From positions 3,782,001-3,846,000 of the forward strand of contig NZ_CP035913.1 in the NCBI RefSeq assembly GCF_004209755.1: DNA of 64,000 nucleotides. Reading direction: 5' to 3'. Shown here one piece after another: positions 1-10,501 of the stretch (the stretch's first letter is position 1; every line of letters begins with the position of its first letter). The notes beneath the pieces were generated by a model, which was not told the origin of the DNA, searched no databases, and saw nothing but the letters and a program-made list of their open reading frames with translations. The DNA is from Pseudoduganella lutea. Lineage in GTDB: Bacteria > Pseudomonadota > Gammaproteobacteria > Burkholderiales > Burkholderiaceae_D. The position numbers and the translations under genes were made by a program.

Positions 1-143
1 TCGATGTGCATGTCAACCCCGCCTTCGTGCGCGCCAACGAAGTGGTGCGCCTGACCGGCGACAACACGCGCCTGCAAGCCGCCGTCGGCACGCTGGCCCC
101 GCCGCCGCTGGAGCAGACCTTGCGCTGGATGTACGAGGCGTGA
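1..143 (+). CDS. Extended SDR sugar-nucleotide epimerase/dehydratase (Gmd/Rmd type), C-terminal fragment
   Basis: Only the last 47 codons are inside the window, in the frame that starts at base 3 and stops with TGA at 141-143. The tail contains NPAFVRANEV, GDNTRLQAAVG and PLEQTLRWM. This is the usual ending of GDP-mannose 4,6-dehydratase and GDP-6-deoxymannose reductase proteins, which modify the sugar of GDP-mannose in the cytoplasm. The stop overlaps the GTG start of the next glycosyltransferase, so the three genes probably form one polysaccharide operon. Gmd and Rmd cannot be separated on this fragment alone. Confidence 0.7.
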   Translation, partial: DVHVNPAFVRANEVVRLTGDNTRLQAAVGTLAPPPLEQTLRWMYEA

Positions 144-1267
144 CACTGAAAGTCGGCGTCTCCGCCACCACGACTGAACCCGGCCTCACCGGCGGCCATC
201 TCGACGGGATCGGCGTGTACAGCCGCGCGCTGCTGCGCGAACTGCCGCGGGAGGGCGTTACCGTCGACGCCCGCTCGTTCGGCCCCGCCGCGCAACTCAC
301 CGTTGGCCGCCCGATGCCGCGTTCGTTCCCGCTGGCGACGATGCGCGACCTCGTGTTGCCCGGCGCGTTGCCCGGTGCCCGGGAACACCTGGACGTGGAC
401 CTGTTCCACGCCACCGATTACCGCATCGTCAGGATGGACCGGCCCATCGTGGCCACGCTGCACGACGCGCTGCCCATCGCCCATCCCGAGTGGTGCAACC
501 CCAGGCTGCGCGGGCTGAAGAACTGGCTGCAGGCCCGGGCCGCGCGCAAGGCCGATCACGTGATCGCCCATACCCGCTTCACCATCGCCGAACTGGTGCA
601 GTGCTTCGGTGTCGACGAGCGCCGCATCAGCGTGGTGCCGTGCGGCGTGGACGAGGAATGGCTCGATGCGCCCGACGCCGCGCAGGTCGGCGCCACGCTG
701 GCGCAGCACGGCCTGCGGCCTGGTTATTTCCTTACCGTCGGCACGCTGCAGCCGCGCAAGAACATCGGCGCGCTGCTGCAGGCCTATCTCGGCCTGCCGG
801 CCAGCGTGCGCGCGCAGCGCCAGCTCGTGATCGTGGGCGCGGCCGGTGCGCGCAGCGAAGAACTCGTGGCGCGCATCAAGGCCGCGCAGCAGAACGGCGA
901 GAACGTGGTGTGGCTCAGCCGCCTGACCAGCAGCGAGGCGCTGCGCCACGTGTACGCGGGCGCCGGCGTGTTCGTGTTCCCCACGCTGTATGAAGGCTTC
1001 GGCATCCCGGTGGTGGAGGCCTTTGCCTCCGGCGTGCCGGTGGTGGCGTCGAACGCCACCTCGGTGCCGGAAGTATCGGGCGGCGCGGCGATCGAAGTCG
1101 ACCCGATGTCGAGCGCCGCCATCGGCGCGGCCATGCTGGAACTGGCGCGCGACGAGGCGCTGCGCGATCGCTGCATCGCCGCCGGCAAGGCGCGCGCGGC
1201 GGGACTGACATGGCGCGATACCGCGCGCAAGACCGCGGCTGTCTATGAAGCCGTGCTGAAAAACTGA
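140..1267 (+). CDS. Glycosyltransferase family 4 (GT-B fold)
   Basis: The product is 375 aa and starts at GTG, overlapping the previous stop by 4 bp (GTGA), which suggests translational coupling. The C-terminal half carries the GT4 nucleotide-sugar site: GTLQPRKNIGALL near residue 200, then a VFPTLYEGFGIPVVEA stretch near residue 290 with the EX7E pattern, followed by GVPVVASNATSVPEV. GT4 enzymes are retaining transferases acting on the cytoplasmic side during exopolysaccharide or O-antigen assembly. The donor and acceptor cannot be read from the sequence; the neighbouring Gmd/Rmd-type enzyme makes a GDP-deoxyhexose or mannose donor plausible. Confidence 0.85.
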   Translation: MTLKVGVSATTTEPGLTGGHLDGIGVYSRALLRELPREGVTVDARSFGPAAQLTVGRPMPRSFPLATMRDLVLPGALPGAREHLDVDLFHATDYRIVRMDRPIVATLHDALPIAHPEWCNPRLRGLKNWLQARAARKADHVIAHTRFTIAELVQCFGVDERRISVVPCGVDEEWLDAPDAAQVGATLAQHGLRPGYFLTVGTLQPRKNIGALLQAYLGLPASVRAQRQLVIVGAAGARSEELVARIKAAQQNGENVVWLSRLTSSEALRHVYAGAGVFVFPTLYEGFGIPVVEAFASGVPVVASNATSVPEVSGGAAIEVDPMSSAAIGAAMLELARDEALRDRCIAAGKARAAGLTWRDTARKTAAVYEAVLKN

Positions 1268-1272
1268 ACAGA

Positions 1273-2391
1273 ATGCGCGTCCTTCATTTCTACAAGACGT
1301 ATTACCCCGACTCATGGGGCGGCGTGGAACAGGCGATCCGCCAGATCTGCATGGGCACCGCACGCCTGGGCATCACCAACGAAGTGTTGACGCTGACCCG
1401 CAATGGCGGCCCGGCGCGCATGGAGATCGACGGCCACGTGGTGCACCGCGTGCCGCTGGATATCGAGATCGCATCGAACGCGATGTCGTTCGCGTCGATC
1501 CGCGCGCTGGCGCGGCTGGCCCGCTCGGCGGACGTGGTGCATTACCACTTCCCCTGGCCGTTCGGCGACCTGGCGCATTTTCTCGCCCGCGTGAAGAAAC
1601 CATCGGTCGTCACCTATCACTCGGACATCGTGCGGCAGAAGGCGCTGCTCAAGCTGTATTCGCCGCTGATGCATCGTTTCCTCGCCAACGTGGACGGCAT
1701 CGTTGCCACGTCGCCGAACTACTTTGCATCGTCCGACGTGCTGCGGCGCTACGGCGAGAAGGTGCGCGCGATCCCGTTCGGGCTGGACCGGAACACGTAT
1801 CCGCAGCCGACGCCGGAGCGGCTGGCGCACTGGCGCGCCGAGGCGGGCGAGCGCTTCTTCCTGTTCGTCGGCGTGCTGCGCTACTACAAGGGCTTGCACA
1901 TCCTGCTCGATGCGCTGGCACGTTGCGAATACCCGGTGGTGATCGTTGGCGCCGGGCCGATCGAGAACGAGCTGAAGGAGCATGCCCGCCGTCTGGGGTT
2001 GAAGCATGTCCGCTTCGTCGGCGCCGTCGACGAACACGACAAGGTGGCGCTGCTGACGCTGTGCTATGCGATGGCATTCCCGTCCCACCTGCGCTCCGAG
2101 GCATTCGGCATTTCGCTGCTGGAAGGGGCGATGTATGGCAAGCCGATGATCTCGAGCGAGATCGGCACCGGCACCAGCTACATCAATATCGATGGCGATA
2201 CGGGCATCGTGGTGCCGCCCAGCGACCCGGCGGCATTCGGCAACGCGATGCGCACGCTGTGGGAAGACCCGGCCCTCGCCCAGGCAATGGGGCAGCGGGC
2301 CGGCGAGCGTTACCGTGCCCTGTTCACCTCGGAAAAGATGGCGGCGGATTACGCGGCGTTGTATTGTGAAGTTGCAAAGAGTTCCGCGTAA
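1273..2391 (+). CDS. Glycosyltransferase family 4 (GT-B fold)
   Basis: The product is 372 aa and starts 5 bp after the previous gene, in the same operon. The N-terminal half begins MRVLHFYKTYYPDSWGG, the glycine-rich acceptor-side loop typical of GT4 enzymes, followed by VVTYHSDIVRQKALL. The C-terminal domain has FVGVLRYYKGLHILL near residue 200 and SEAFGISLLEGAMYGKP near residue 277 with the EX7E signature. It is a probable mannosyl-, rhamnosyl- or glucosyltransferase of surface polysaccharide synthesis; specificity is unknown. It seems to be the last gene of the polysaccharide operon, as an FNR-type promoter follows. Confidence 0.85.
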   Translation: MRVLHFYKTYYPDSWGGVEQAIRQICMGTARLGITNEVLTLTRNGGPARMEIDGHVVHRVPLDIEIASNAMSFASIRALARLARSADVVHYHFPWPFGDLAHFLARVKKPSVVTYHSDIVRQKALLKLYSPLMHRFLANVDGIVATSPNYFASSDVLRRYGEKVRAIPFGLDRNTYPQPTPERLAHWRAEAGERFFLFVGVLRYYKGLHILLDALARCEYPVVIVGAGPIENELKEHARRLGLKHVRFVGAVDEHDKVALLTLCYAMAFPSHLRSEAFGISLLEGAMYGKPMISSEIGTGTSYINIDGDTGIVVPPSDPAAFGNAMRTLWEDPALAQAMGQRAGERYRALFTSEKMAADYAALYCEVAKSSA

Positions 2392-2402
2392 GCTTGCATG
2401 TC

Positions 2403-2443
2403 TTGACTTATATCAAGGCACCGACCTGATGCGTCGCTAAGAT
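2403..2443 (+). promoter_or_regulatory. Predicted FNR/ANR-type class II promoter
   Basis: TTGACTTATATCAA at 2403-2416 matches the FNR consensus TTGAT-N4-ATCAA at 9 of 10 positions. A -10-like TAAGAT lies at 2438-2443. The centre of the box would fall at about -41 from the implied start near 2450, the class II spacing. It points at the RTX metalloprotease gene, leaving an untranslated leader of about 200 nt. The function is inferred from pattern and spacing only. Confidence 0.5.
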
Positions 2444-2653
2444 GGATACCGGACTCCCTGCCGTCGTCACGGTCTGCAAATTCCCGAACGTGCAGCGCAA
2501 CAACGGGGCGACGGTGAGAGTCCACCAGTTTCGACATGCCCAGGCATTCGATAGCAAACAGCAAGTTTGTTGTGAGAATTATATCGGGTGACTACAATGA
2601 AAGGATTTGCCAGCGCCCCGTTCGGGGTGCGGCTTTCCAACCATTGGAGCAGC

Positions 2654-4123
2654 ATGAGTTCCTGGACTCTCACCATCGCCGATCCACGCAAGCTGCTGGA
2701 TGCGGCCACCGTTTCCCTCATCGATACCGACGTTGCATTCGTCCTTGGCTACCTCGACCGGTTCCTCGACTGGCAGGGCACACTCGACGTGCAAGTCAAC
2801 ATCAAGACTTATGCCGATCTGAAGAGTGAATTGGGATGGGATATCGACGGTATCTTTGCTGCCACGGAAATGGGGTGGTATGCGCGCGATGGCAAGTTAT
2901 TCAAGAGCAACCTGGTCGAGATGGCCGGTGGCGCCGACCCGAACGGCACTGCTCCCGATGCCGGTTTCACGATCTATCTCGGCAAGGACGGCACGATGCG
3001 CAGTTACGGCACGCCGGTCTGGCTCGATCCCGACCCGGCCTTCCACGCCGGGCCGTCCGTACCGGCGGGAGGACACGACCTCGTGTCCATCGCCCTGCAT
3101 GAAATGCTGCATACGCTGGCATTCGACCAGGCGGACTTTGCCACCGGCACGCTCGGCAGCAAGGTCACGTTCCTCGATGGCGCCTACTGGTTCAGCGGCG
3201 AGGCCACCGTCGCGCTGCTGGGCGGACCGCTCCCGTTCGATGCCAGCGGCCACATCATCAGCTCGCGCACGCCGCACTACGGCGTCAGCGGGGTGAACAG
3301 CGATTGGGGCAATTACGACCAGAACCGCTGGGATATCGGGCGGATCGAACTGGCGGTCCTGCAGGATCTCGGGTTCGACGTCCAGCTGCCGCCGGACGGC
3401 CTGCCCTATGCCGACCTGGACGACAAGGCGCCACGCCTTGCCGGCACCGCGGGGGACGATCTGCTGTACGGCGACTACCAGGCCAACGAGCTGCGTGGCG
3501 GCACGGGCAACGACCTGCTGGAAGGTGGCGCGGGCAACGATACCCTGGACGGCGGAACGGGCCTGGACACGGCGCTGTATGCGGGCGCCGCCGCCGGGTT
3601 CGACGTGCGGCAGCACAGTGGCGTCACCACGGTTATCGACAAGGCCGGCGCGGAAGGCCGCGACCTCCTGGCCGGTATCGAACGCATCCAGTTCGACGAC
3701 AGCGCCCGGGCCTTCGACACCGCGGGCACTGCCGGCATGGCGTACCGCATCTACCAGGCTGCCTTCGACCGCGCGCCGGATCACGCCGGCCTCGGTTACT
3801 GGATCGACCGGATGGACCATGGCGCGACATTGGACGAGCTGGCGACGAACTTCATCCTGAGCACCGAGTTCCGCGACCTGTACGGCGCGGATCTGGCAGC
3901 CGGCGCATACATCACCCAGCTGTACGACAACGTGCTGCATCGCGCGCCGGACAGCACCGGCTACGATTTCTGGCTGTCCGCGCTCATCGGCAACGGTAAC
4001 GGCAACGATACGCTGGCCACCCGCGCCGGCATCCTGGCCCGGTTCAGTGAAAGCCCCGAAAACGTGGGCCAGGTGGCCGAAGCGATCGGCGCCGGCATTG
4101 CGTACCTGCCGTGGGGCGCCTGA
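2654..4123 (+). CDS. Secreted RTX metalloprotease with C-terminal DUF4214
   Basis: The ATG at 2654 has GGAG six bases upstream and gives 489 aa; in-frame starts at 2588 (GTG) and 2597 (ATG) have weaker ribosome sites. The N-terminal half carries the zinc-binding helix HEMLHTLAF near residue 153, an HExxH motif preceded by HDLVSIAL as in metzincin-like enzymes. Next come RTX-type calcium nonapeptides (GGTGNDLLEGGAGNDTLDGG) near residue 285, then two DUF4214 units (YRIYQAAFDRAPDHAGLGYW and a later copy with VLHRAPDSTGYDFW). There is no Sec signal peptide, as expected for type I secretion. The third zinc ligand is not obvious, so the protease class is uncertain. No transporter genes lie nearby. 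Confidence 0.8.
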   Translation: MSSWTLTIADPRKLLDAATVSLIDTDVAFVLGYLDRFLDWQGTLDVQVNIKTYADLKSELGWDIDGIFAATEMGWYARDGKLFKSNLVEMAGGADPNGTAPDAGFTIYLGKDGTMRSYGTPVWLDPDPAFHAGPSVPAGGHDLVSIALHEMLHTLAFDQADFATGTLGSKVTFLDGAYWFSGEATVALLGGPLPFDASGHIISSRTPHYGVSGVNSDWGNYDQNRWDIGRIELAVLQDLGFDVQLPPDGLPYADLDDKAPRLAGTAGDDLLYGDYQANELRGGTGNDLLEGGAGNDTLDGGTGLDTALYAGAAAGFDVRQHSGVTTVIDKAGAEGRDLLAGIERIQFDDSARAFDTAGTAGMAYRIYQAAFDRAPDHAGLGYWIDRMDHGATLDELATNFILSTEFRDLYGADLAAGAYITQLYDNVLHRAPDSTGYDFWLSALIGNGNGNDTLATRAGILARFSESPENVGQVAEAIGAGIAYLPWGA

Positions 4124-4153
4124 CCCGAAGGTGGCGGGCGATGAGGGGGGGGA

Positions 4154-5160
<1,007 letters not shown>

Positions 5161-5164
<4 letters not shown>

Positions 5165-8100
5165 GGGGAGGGTTCCATCTCGGTGCCAAGGACCGTCTGC
5201 AGCATCGTCGCCAGCCTGGTCTCGGCCAATGTAAAGTCGAAGTCGTCGATCGCCATCTGCAATGGCGCCAGCGTGGCCGGCGGCACGTGGCCGTGCAGCG
5301 CCTGCGACAGGCTGGCCAGGGCGGCATCGTCGAGCGCGCCCCGGGCCAGGGAGTGCTGCAGCGCCTCGGCAGCCGCGCGCACGGCGGCGGTGTCGAGCAG
5401 CGCCGCCGGCACGGGCTGCCCGGCGCCGCCGGGTTCCGCCACCGGTTCCAGGCACGGCTGCGCGCGCACCGCCGCCAGCGCCGCATCGAGCTCGCCGGCA
5501 TGGCGTGCCAGCAGCGCGGGTAATGCGTTACGGTCGTTCGTGGCCGCCTTCTCGATCCCCGCCAGCGTTTCGGCCAGCTGTTCGAAGCCCAGGTTGGCGG
5601 CCACCCCGCGCACCCGGTGCGCCTGGGCCTGCAGCCCGACGCCGTCACCGGTTTCATGCAGCGCCGCCAGTTGGCGCGCGCTGGCTCCATGGTCCGCATC
5701 GAAGCGGCACAGCGCCTGCTGGTGTTCCGTGCCGCCGCCCCAGCGCAGTGCGCCGGCGGCGCGGTTCAGCACCTGCGCCTTGCCCGGCTGGCCGGCGGGA
5801 GCGACCGCGCAGACCGCATGCAAGCCGAGCACGCGGGCGATTTCATGCGACAGCGCATACCAGTCCACCGGCTTGGACGCAAAGCCGTCCATGCCTGCCG
5901 CGGTGCTGGCCTTGCGGTGCGCTTCCAGCACGCTGGCCGTCATCGCCAGCACCGGCACGCGCGGGCGGCCATTGCGGGCGGCTTCCTCGCGGATCATCCG
6001 GGTGGCCGACAGGCCGTCGACGATCGGCATCTGCACGTCCATCAGGATCACGTCGAAGTCGTGCTGCGCCGCGAGTTCGGCCGCGCGGGCACCGTCGTGG
6101 GCCGGTGTCAGCGTGTGGCCGCGCTTGCCCATCAACAGCCCCAGCAGCTCAAGATTCTGCGCCACGTCGTCCGCGGCCAGCACGCGCAGCGGCGGCAGTT
6201 CGTAGGCCGCGCCCTGGCGCTGGCGCGGCATGAGCGCCTGCTCCGGCGCGAGGGCCGGCACCAGCGGCAGCACCACGTGGAAGGTGGTGCCTTCGCCCGG
6301 CGTGCTTTCGGCCCAGATGCGGCCGCCCATCAGTTCCACCAGCTGCTTGCTGATCGTGGTGCCCAGGCCCGTGCCGCCGAAGCGCCGCGTCATCGACGCG
6401 TCGGCCTGCGTGAATGGATCGAAGATCGCGGCCAGCCGGTCCGGCGCAATGCCGATACCGGTATCGCGCACGGCGATCGCCAGTTCCTCACCCACCCGGG
6501 AAACGGACAGCGTGACGCTGCCGACGGCCGTGAACTTGATCGCGTTGTCCACGAGGTTGGTCAGTACCTGGCGCATGCGCAGTTCATCGCCGTGCAGCCA
6601 GGGCGAGAGGTCCGGCGCGAACGCGATGTTCAGCGCCAGCCCCTTGGCACGCGCCGTCGTGTTATACGTCGACGACAGCTCGTCGATCAGCGCCAGCAGG
6701 CTGTAGTCGTCCAGCTCCAGCTCCACCGCGCCTTTTTCCAGCTTGGCGGTATCGAGGATCTCGTTCAGCAGGCGCAGCAGGGACCGGCCGGCATGGCGCA
6801 CCGTGTCCAGGTGGGCGCGCTGGTCGGGCTTCAGTTCGGTATCGAGCAGCACGTCGGTGAAGCCGAGGATCGAATTCATCGGCGTGCGGATTTCGTGGCT
6901 CATGTTGGCCACGAAACTGGCACGCGCCGCCGATGCCTGTTCCGCCTTTTCCTTGGCATCGCGCAGGTCTTCTTCCATCTGGCGCCGCTCGGTGGTGTCG
7001 AGGATCACGCCGTCGAACCAGCGCGGCTTGCCGTCGTCGCCCCGGACCATCGTGCCGTGTTCCCAGACCCAGCGCGAGCTGCCGTCCGCATGGCGGATGC
7101 GATACTCGACCGTGTACGGCAGGCCGTTCTCGGCGCACAGCTTGCAGACGGCCATCACGCGCGGCATGTCGACCGGCAGTATCAAGTCGTTCAGGCTGCG
7201 GAAACTGGCGGTGCCGACGAAGTCCGATACCGGGTGGCCGGTGACCCATTCGACGCCATCGCTGATGAATTCGAGCGGATAGTCGTTTTCGGCGCGGCAG
7301 CGGAATGCAATGCCGGGAATGCTGCCGATCAGCGAGCGGAATTGCAGTTCACTGTCGCGCAGGGCCGTGGTGATCTTGCGCCGCTCGCTGATGTCGGTGA
7401 TGAACAGCACGTATACATTGCTGTCGATGAGCTTTGCATGGCCGAGCGCCTTGCGGATCGGTACCTCGGAACCGTCCTTGCGGCGGCCCATCACTTCCTC
7501 GCCGGCGCGTGCCAGGTGCATGTCGCCGGTGCGGATGCAGCGCAACAGGCCATGCCGTTCCGACGCTTCCGGGTCGGCCATCAGCAGCTTGGCGGGCTGG
7601 CCGACGATCTCGTCGTGCCGCCAGCCGAAGATGCGCTCGGCCGACGCATTGAAGTCCCGGATGATGCCCTGCTCGTCGATCGTGACGACACCGTCGACGG
7701 TCGTCGTCGTCAGCGCATGCATCGACCTTTCGCTCTGCAGCAGGCTGCGGTATATCTCGCGGTAGCGCAGCAGGCCCTGCACGGCCATGACCGCCAGCGT
7801 GAACAAGATCGTGATCGCGGAAACGGAGAGCGCCATTTCGTCCGTGTCATCCGGCAAGGCGATGTCGGGCGGCATGCCGACGAAACGCGCCGCCGCCATG
7901 CCGGTGTAGTGCATGCCGGTGATCGCGCAGCCCATCACGATGGCGCTGATGCCGAGGCGCTGGCGCCCCGACAAGTGCCGTGCGCGTTCACGCAGGCCGA
8001 AGCGCACGCCCAGTGCGACCGTGGACAGCACCACGGCCACCACGATCGACAGTGCGAACATCAGCGGATCGTAACGCAGTTCCAGCGCCGTCTGCATGGC

Positions 8101-8538
8101 GGCCATGCCGCTGTAGTGCATGGCGCCGATGCCGGCGCCCACCAGCACGCCACCCAGCAGCAACGTGCCACGCGTAAGCCGCTCGCGCCGCGTGATCGAC
8201 AGCGCCACGGCCGACGCGGCAATGCCCGGCAGCAGCGACAGGGCGGTGAGCACCGGTTCGTATTGTGTGCCGATGCAGACGTCGAACGCCAGCATGCCGA
8301 TGAAATGCATGGCCCAGATGCCCGCGCCCAGCGCCAGGCTGCCGGACAGCAGTGCGGCCGCGCGCAAGCCACGGGTCTGCGCGGCGCTCTGCTGGCCGGC
8401 GATGTACAGGCCCATGCCCGATGCAAAGATCGCAATCAGCGCGGACAGCGCCACCAGCCGGAGGTCATAGATCCCGTATTGCAGCAGCGACGGGTCGTCC
8501 GGTGGCGAAAACAGGGTGATCAGTGCAGACAGGTTCAT
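5161..8538 (-). CDS. MHYT-PAS hybrid sensor histidine kinase with REC and HPt domains
   Basis: The protein is 1125 aa from MNLSALITL; an alternative start 13 codons upstream is possible. The order is an N-terminal integral-membrane MHYT sensor (MHFIGMLAF, MHYSGMAAM, MHYTGMAAA, about seven helices over residues 15-250), two PAS domains, HisKA with phospho-His about 548 in [12 protein letters not shown], HATPase (NAIKF, DTGIGI, GGTGLGTTI), receiver with Asp about 834 in LMDVQMP, and a C-terminal HPt-like helical domain (AQAHRVRGVAANLG). MHYT domains are thought to sense diatomic gases or redox state through copper. It forms a two-gene operon with the HD-GYP regulator, linking an inner-membrane signal to cyclic di-GMP breakdown. 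Confidence 0.92.
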
Positions 8539-9088
8539 GGCGGCGGGAAAACAAATAGTTGCTTTACGGTAGCACATTTCTCCTTGGAAATTAAGGACTT
8601 GCGTGATGGACGTACCTTTTCACCGGGACACAAGCCGGCCTGGCGTTGCGGTCCCGCGACACGCTTGCCTGGCTTTTATCGGTATGGATAACTTATTGTT
8701 ACCGGTTCGCCAAAAGGCTTGGCAGCCGCCGGTAGTACGGCAGTCTGCCGATTCACCGCGATTGCTTTTCGGGTCAGTGGTCGGCGGCTGGGACCGGGAA
8801 GGGCGGCTTGCCCTTATTTCCGGCAAGGATTCCTGGTCGGGACCGCGTTACGTGAAGCGTTGCAATCGATCGAATTGCTGCAGATCGTGGCATGAACCGG
8901 GCACCTGGCCGGCGGGTTTTCGAGCCCGGGATCTGGTCAGGCCAATGATCGAAAGGCCGGGTTTTTTGCTTGCTTAACGCCCTGTTAGGTTGTACGATGA
9001 CATACAACTAAGGCCCCCGGCCTGGTGCTGCTGCTGATCTCGCTGGAGACCGAGAGAGATCAAACGATAACCTATACAAGTGATCCCT
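8539..9088 (+). other. 550-bp intergenic region between divergent genes
   Basis: It separates the kinase (minus strand) from the MFS transporter (plus strand). The only clear elements are the transporter promoter and operator at 8970-9008. An open frame of 124 codons at 8603-8977 has no recognisable protein features and is not called. GGCC-containing sequence before a T run near 8950-8967 is too weak to call a terminator. Confidence 0.6.
8970..9008 (+). promoter_or_regulatory. Promoter of the uronate transporter with GntR-type operator
   Basis: TTGCTT (8970-8975), 17 bp, then TACGAT (8993-8998) form a promoter. The 20-bp dyad GTTGTACGATGACATACAAC (8989-9008) overlaps the -10. It differs at one base from the reverse complement of the operator in front of kdgD at 16983-17002. 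A repressor bound here would block polymerase. The likely ligand protein is the FCD-type GntR regulator encoded at 17196-17930. Confidence 0.65.
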
Positions 9089-10492
9089 ATGAAGCTGAAC
9101 GAGCCCGTAAGCCAGCAAGGCGCTGGCCAGCGCGCCGTAGCACCCGCCGGTAAGTACCGGTGGACCATCTGCGCGCTGCTGTTCTTTGCCACGACCGTCA
9201 ACTATCTCGACCGCCAGGTGCTGTCCTTGCTGGCGCCGCAGCTCTCGAAGGAATTCAACTGGTCCAACTCGGACTACGCCAACATCACCGCCGCGTTCCA
9301 GTTCGTGTATGCGCTGTCGATGGTGTTCGCCGGCCCGATCGTCGACAAGCTCGGCACCAAGAAAGCCTACCTGTGGGCGATTGCCATCTGGTCCGGCGGC
9401 GCCATCCTGCATGCCTACTCGGTACCGATGGGCAATGCGGTCGGCAGCGCAATGGGCGCACTGGGTATGGTAGCGGCACCAGCTTCCATCGTCGGTTTCA
9501 TCATTTCGCGTGCCGTGCTGGCGGTGGGCGAGGCCGGCAACTTCCCGGCCGCGATCAAGGCCACCGCGGAATTCTTCCCGAAGAAGGAGCGCGCCTTTGC
9601 CACCGGCATCTTCAACTCCGGTGCCAACGTGGGCGCCATCCTGGCCCCGCTGACCGTGCCGGTCATCGCCATCCACTGGGGCTGGCAGGCCGCGTTCATC
9701 GCGATCGGCGCGATCGGTTTCATCTGGATGATCTTCTGGCACCTGATGTTCGACTCGCCGGAGAAGAAACTGTCGGCGGCTGAACTGGCCTATGTGCGCA
9801 GCGATTCCGGCACGGGTGCCACCGCGGCGGCGCCCGTGGGCGCCAAGAAGGTGCCATGGACGAAACTGCTGACCTACCGCCAGACGTGGGCCTTTGCCGG
9901 CGGCAAATTCCTGACCGATGGCATCTGGTGGTTCTTCCTGTTCTGGCTGCCAAAATACCTGGCATCCGAATACCAGATGGGCCCGGCGGACATCGTGATT
10001 CCCCTCGCCGTGCTGTACAGCATGACGATGTTCGGCAGTATCGGCGGCGGCTACTTCCCGGCCTACTTCATGAATCGCGGTTACTCGCCGTATGACGGCC
10101 GCATGAAGGCGATGCTGGTGATTGCGCTGTTCCCGCTCGTGGTGCTGGCCGCGCAGCCGCTGGGCTCGATCAGCTTCTGGGTGCCCGTGATCCTGATCGG
10201 CATCGGCGCCTCGGCCCACCAGGCATGGTCGGCCAACCTGTTCACCACCGTGTCCGACATGTTCCCGCAGCGCACCGTAGCTTCCGTGGTCGGCATCGGC
10301 GGCATGGCCGGCGGCCTGGGCGGCGTGGCCGTGTCGAAGCTGGGCGGCTGGCTGTTCGACTACTACGGTGCGCAGGGCAGCCTGTCCACCGGCTACATGA
10401 TCATGTTCACGCTGTGCGCCGTGGCTTACCTGCTGGCCTGGTTCCTGATGAAGGCCCTGGTGCCGCACCACAAGGAAATCACGGACCTGTAA
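9089..10492 (+). CDS. MFS transporter, hexuronate/aldarate (ExuT/GudP) type
   Basis: The product is 467 aa from ATG 9089 (an in-frame GTG lies 9 bp upstream). It has about 12 membrane helices. The first begins RWTICALLFFATTVNYLDRQ, the hallmark of the anion:cation symporter family that includes ExuT and GudP, with the MFS loop motif DKLGTKK after helix 2. This family imports hexuronates, glucarate/galactarate or galactonate with protons. A promoter with a GntR-type operator sits 80 bp upstream, matching the operator of kdgD, which supports a role in uronate/aldarate uptake. galM follows 9 bp later, probably in one transcript. The exact substrate is unknown. Confidence 0.87.
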   Translation: MKLNEPVSQQGAGQRAVAPAGKYRWTICALLFFATTVNYLDRQVLSLLAPQLSKEFNWSNSDYANITAAFQFVYALSMVFAGPIVDKLGTKKAYLWAIAIWSGGAILHAYSVPMGNAVGSAMGALGMVAAPASIVGFIISRAVLAVGEAGNFPAAIKATAEFFPKKERAFATGIFNSGANVGAILAPLTVPVIAIHWGWQAAFIAIGAIGFIWMIFWHLMFDSPEKKLSAAELAYVRSDSGTGATAAAPVGAKKVPWTKLLTYRQTWAFAGGKFLTDGIWWFFLFWLPKYLASEYQMGPADIVIPLAVLYSMTMFGSIGGGYFPAYFMNRGYSPYDGRMKAMLVIALFPLVVLAAQPLGSISFWVPVILIGIGASAHQAWSANLFTTVSDMFPQRTVASVVGIGGMAGGLGGVAVSKLGGWLFDYYGAQGSLSTGYMIMFTLCAVAYLLAWFLMKALVPHHKEITDL

Positions 10493-10501
10493 TATCGGAA
10501 C

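Noticed and set aside
2588..2653. Longer start for the RTX metalloprotease
   Set aside because: GTG 2588 and ATG 2597 lack a ribosome site, whereas ATG 2654 has GGAG at the right distance and begins the domain.
5617..8691. Very long antisense open frames over kinases, hut genes and proteases
   Set aside because: They arise from the high GC content, lack ribosome sites and domains, and lie opposite well-supported genes.
8603..8977. 124-codon open frame before the MFS gene
   Set aside because: No ribosome site, no domain features and composition like the surrounding non-coding DNA.
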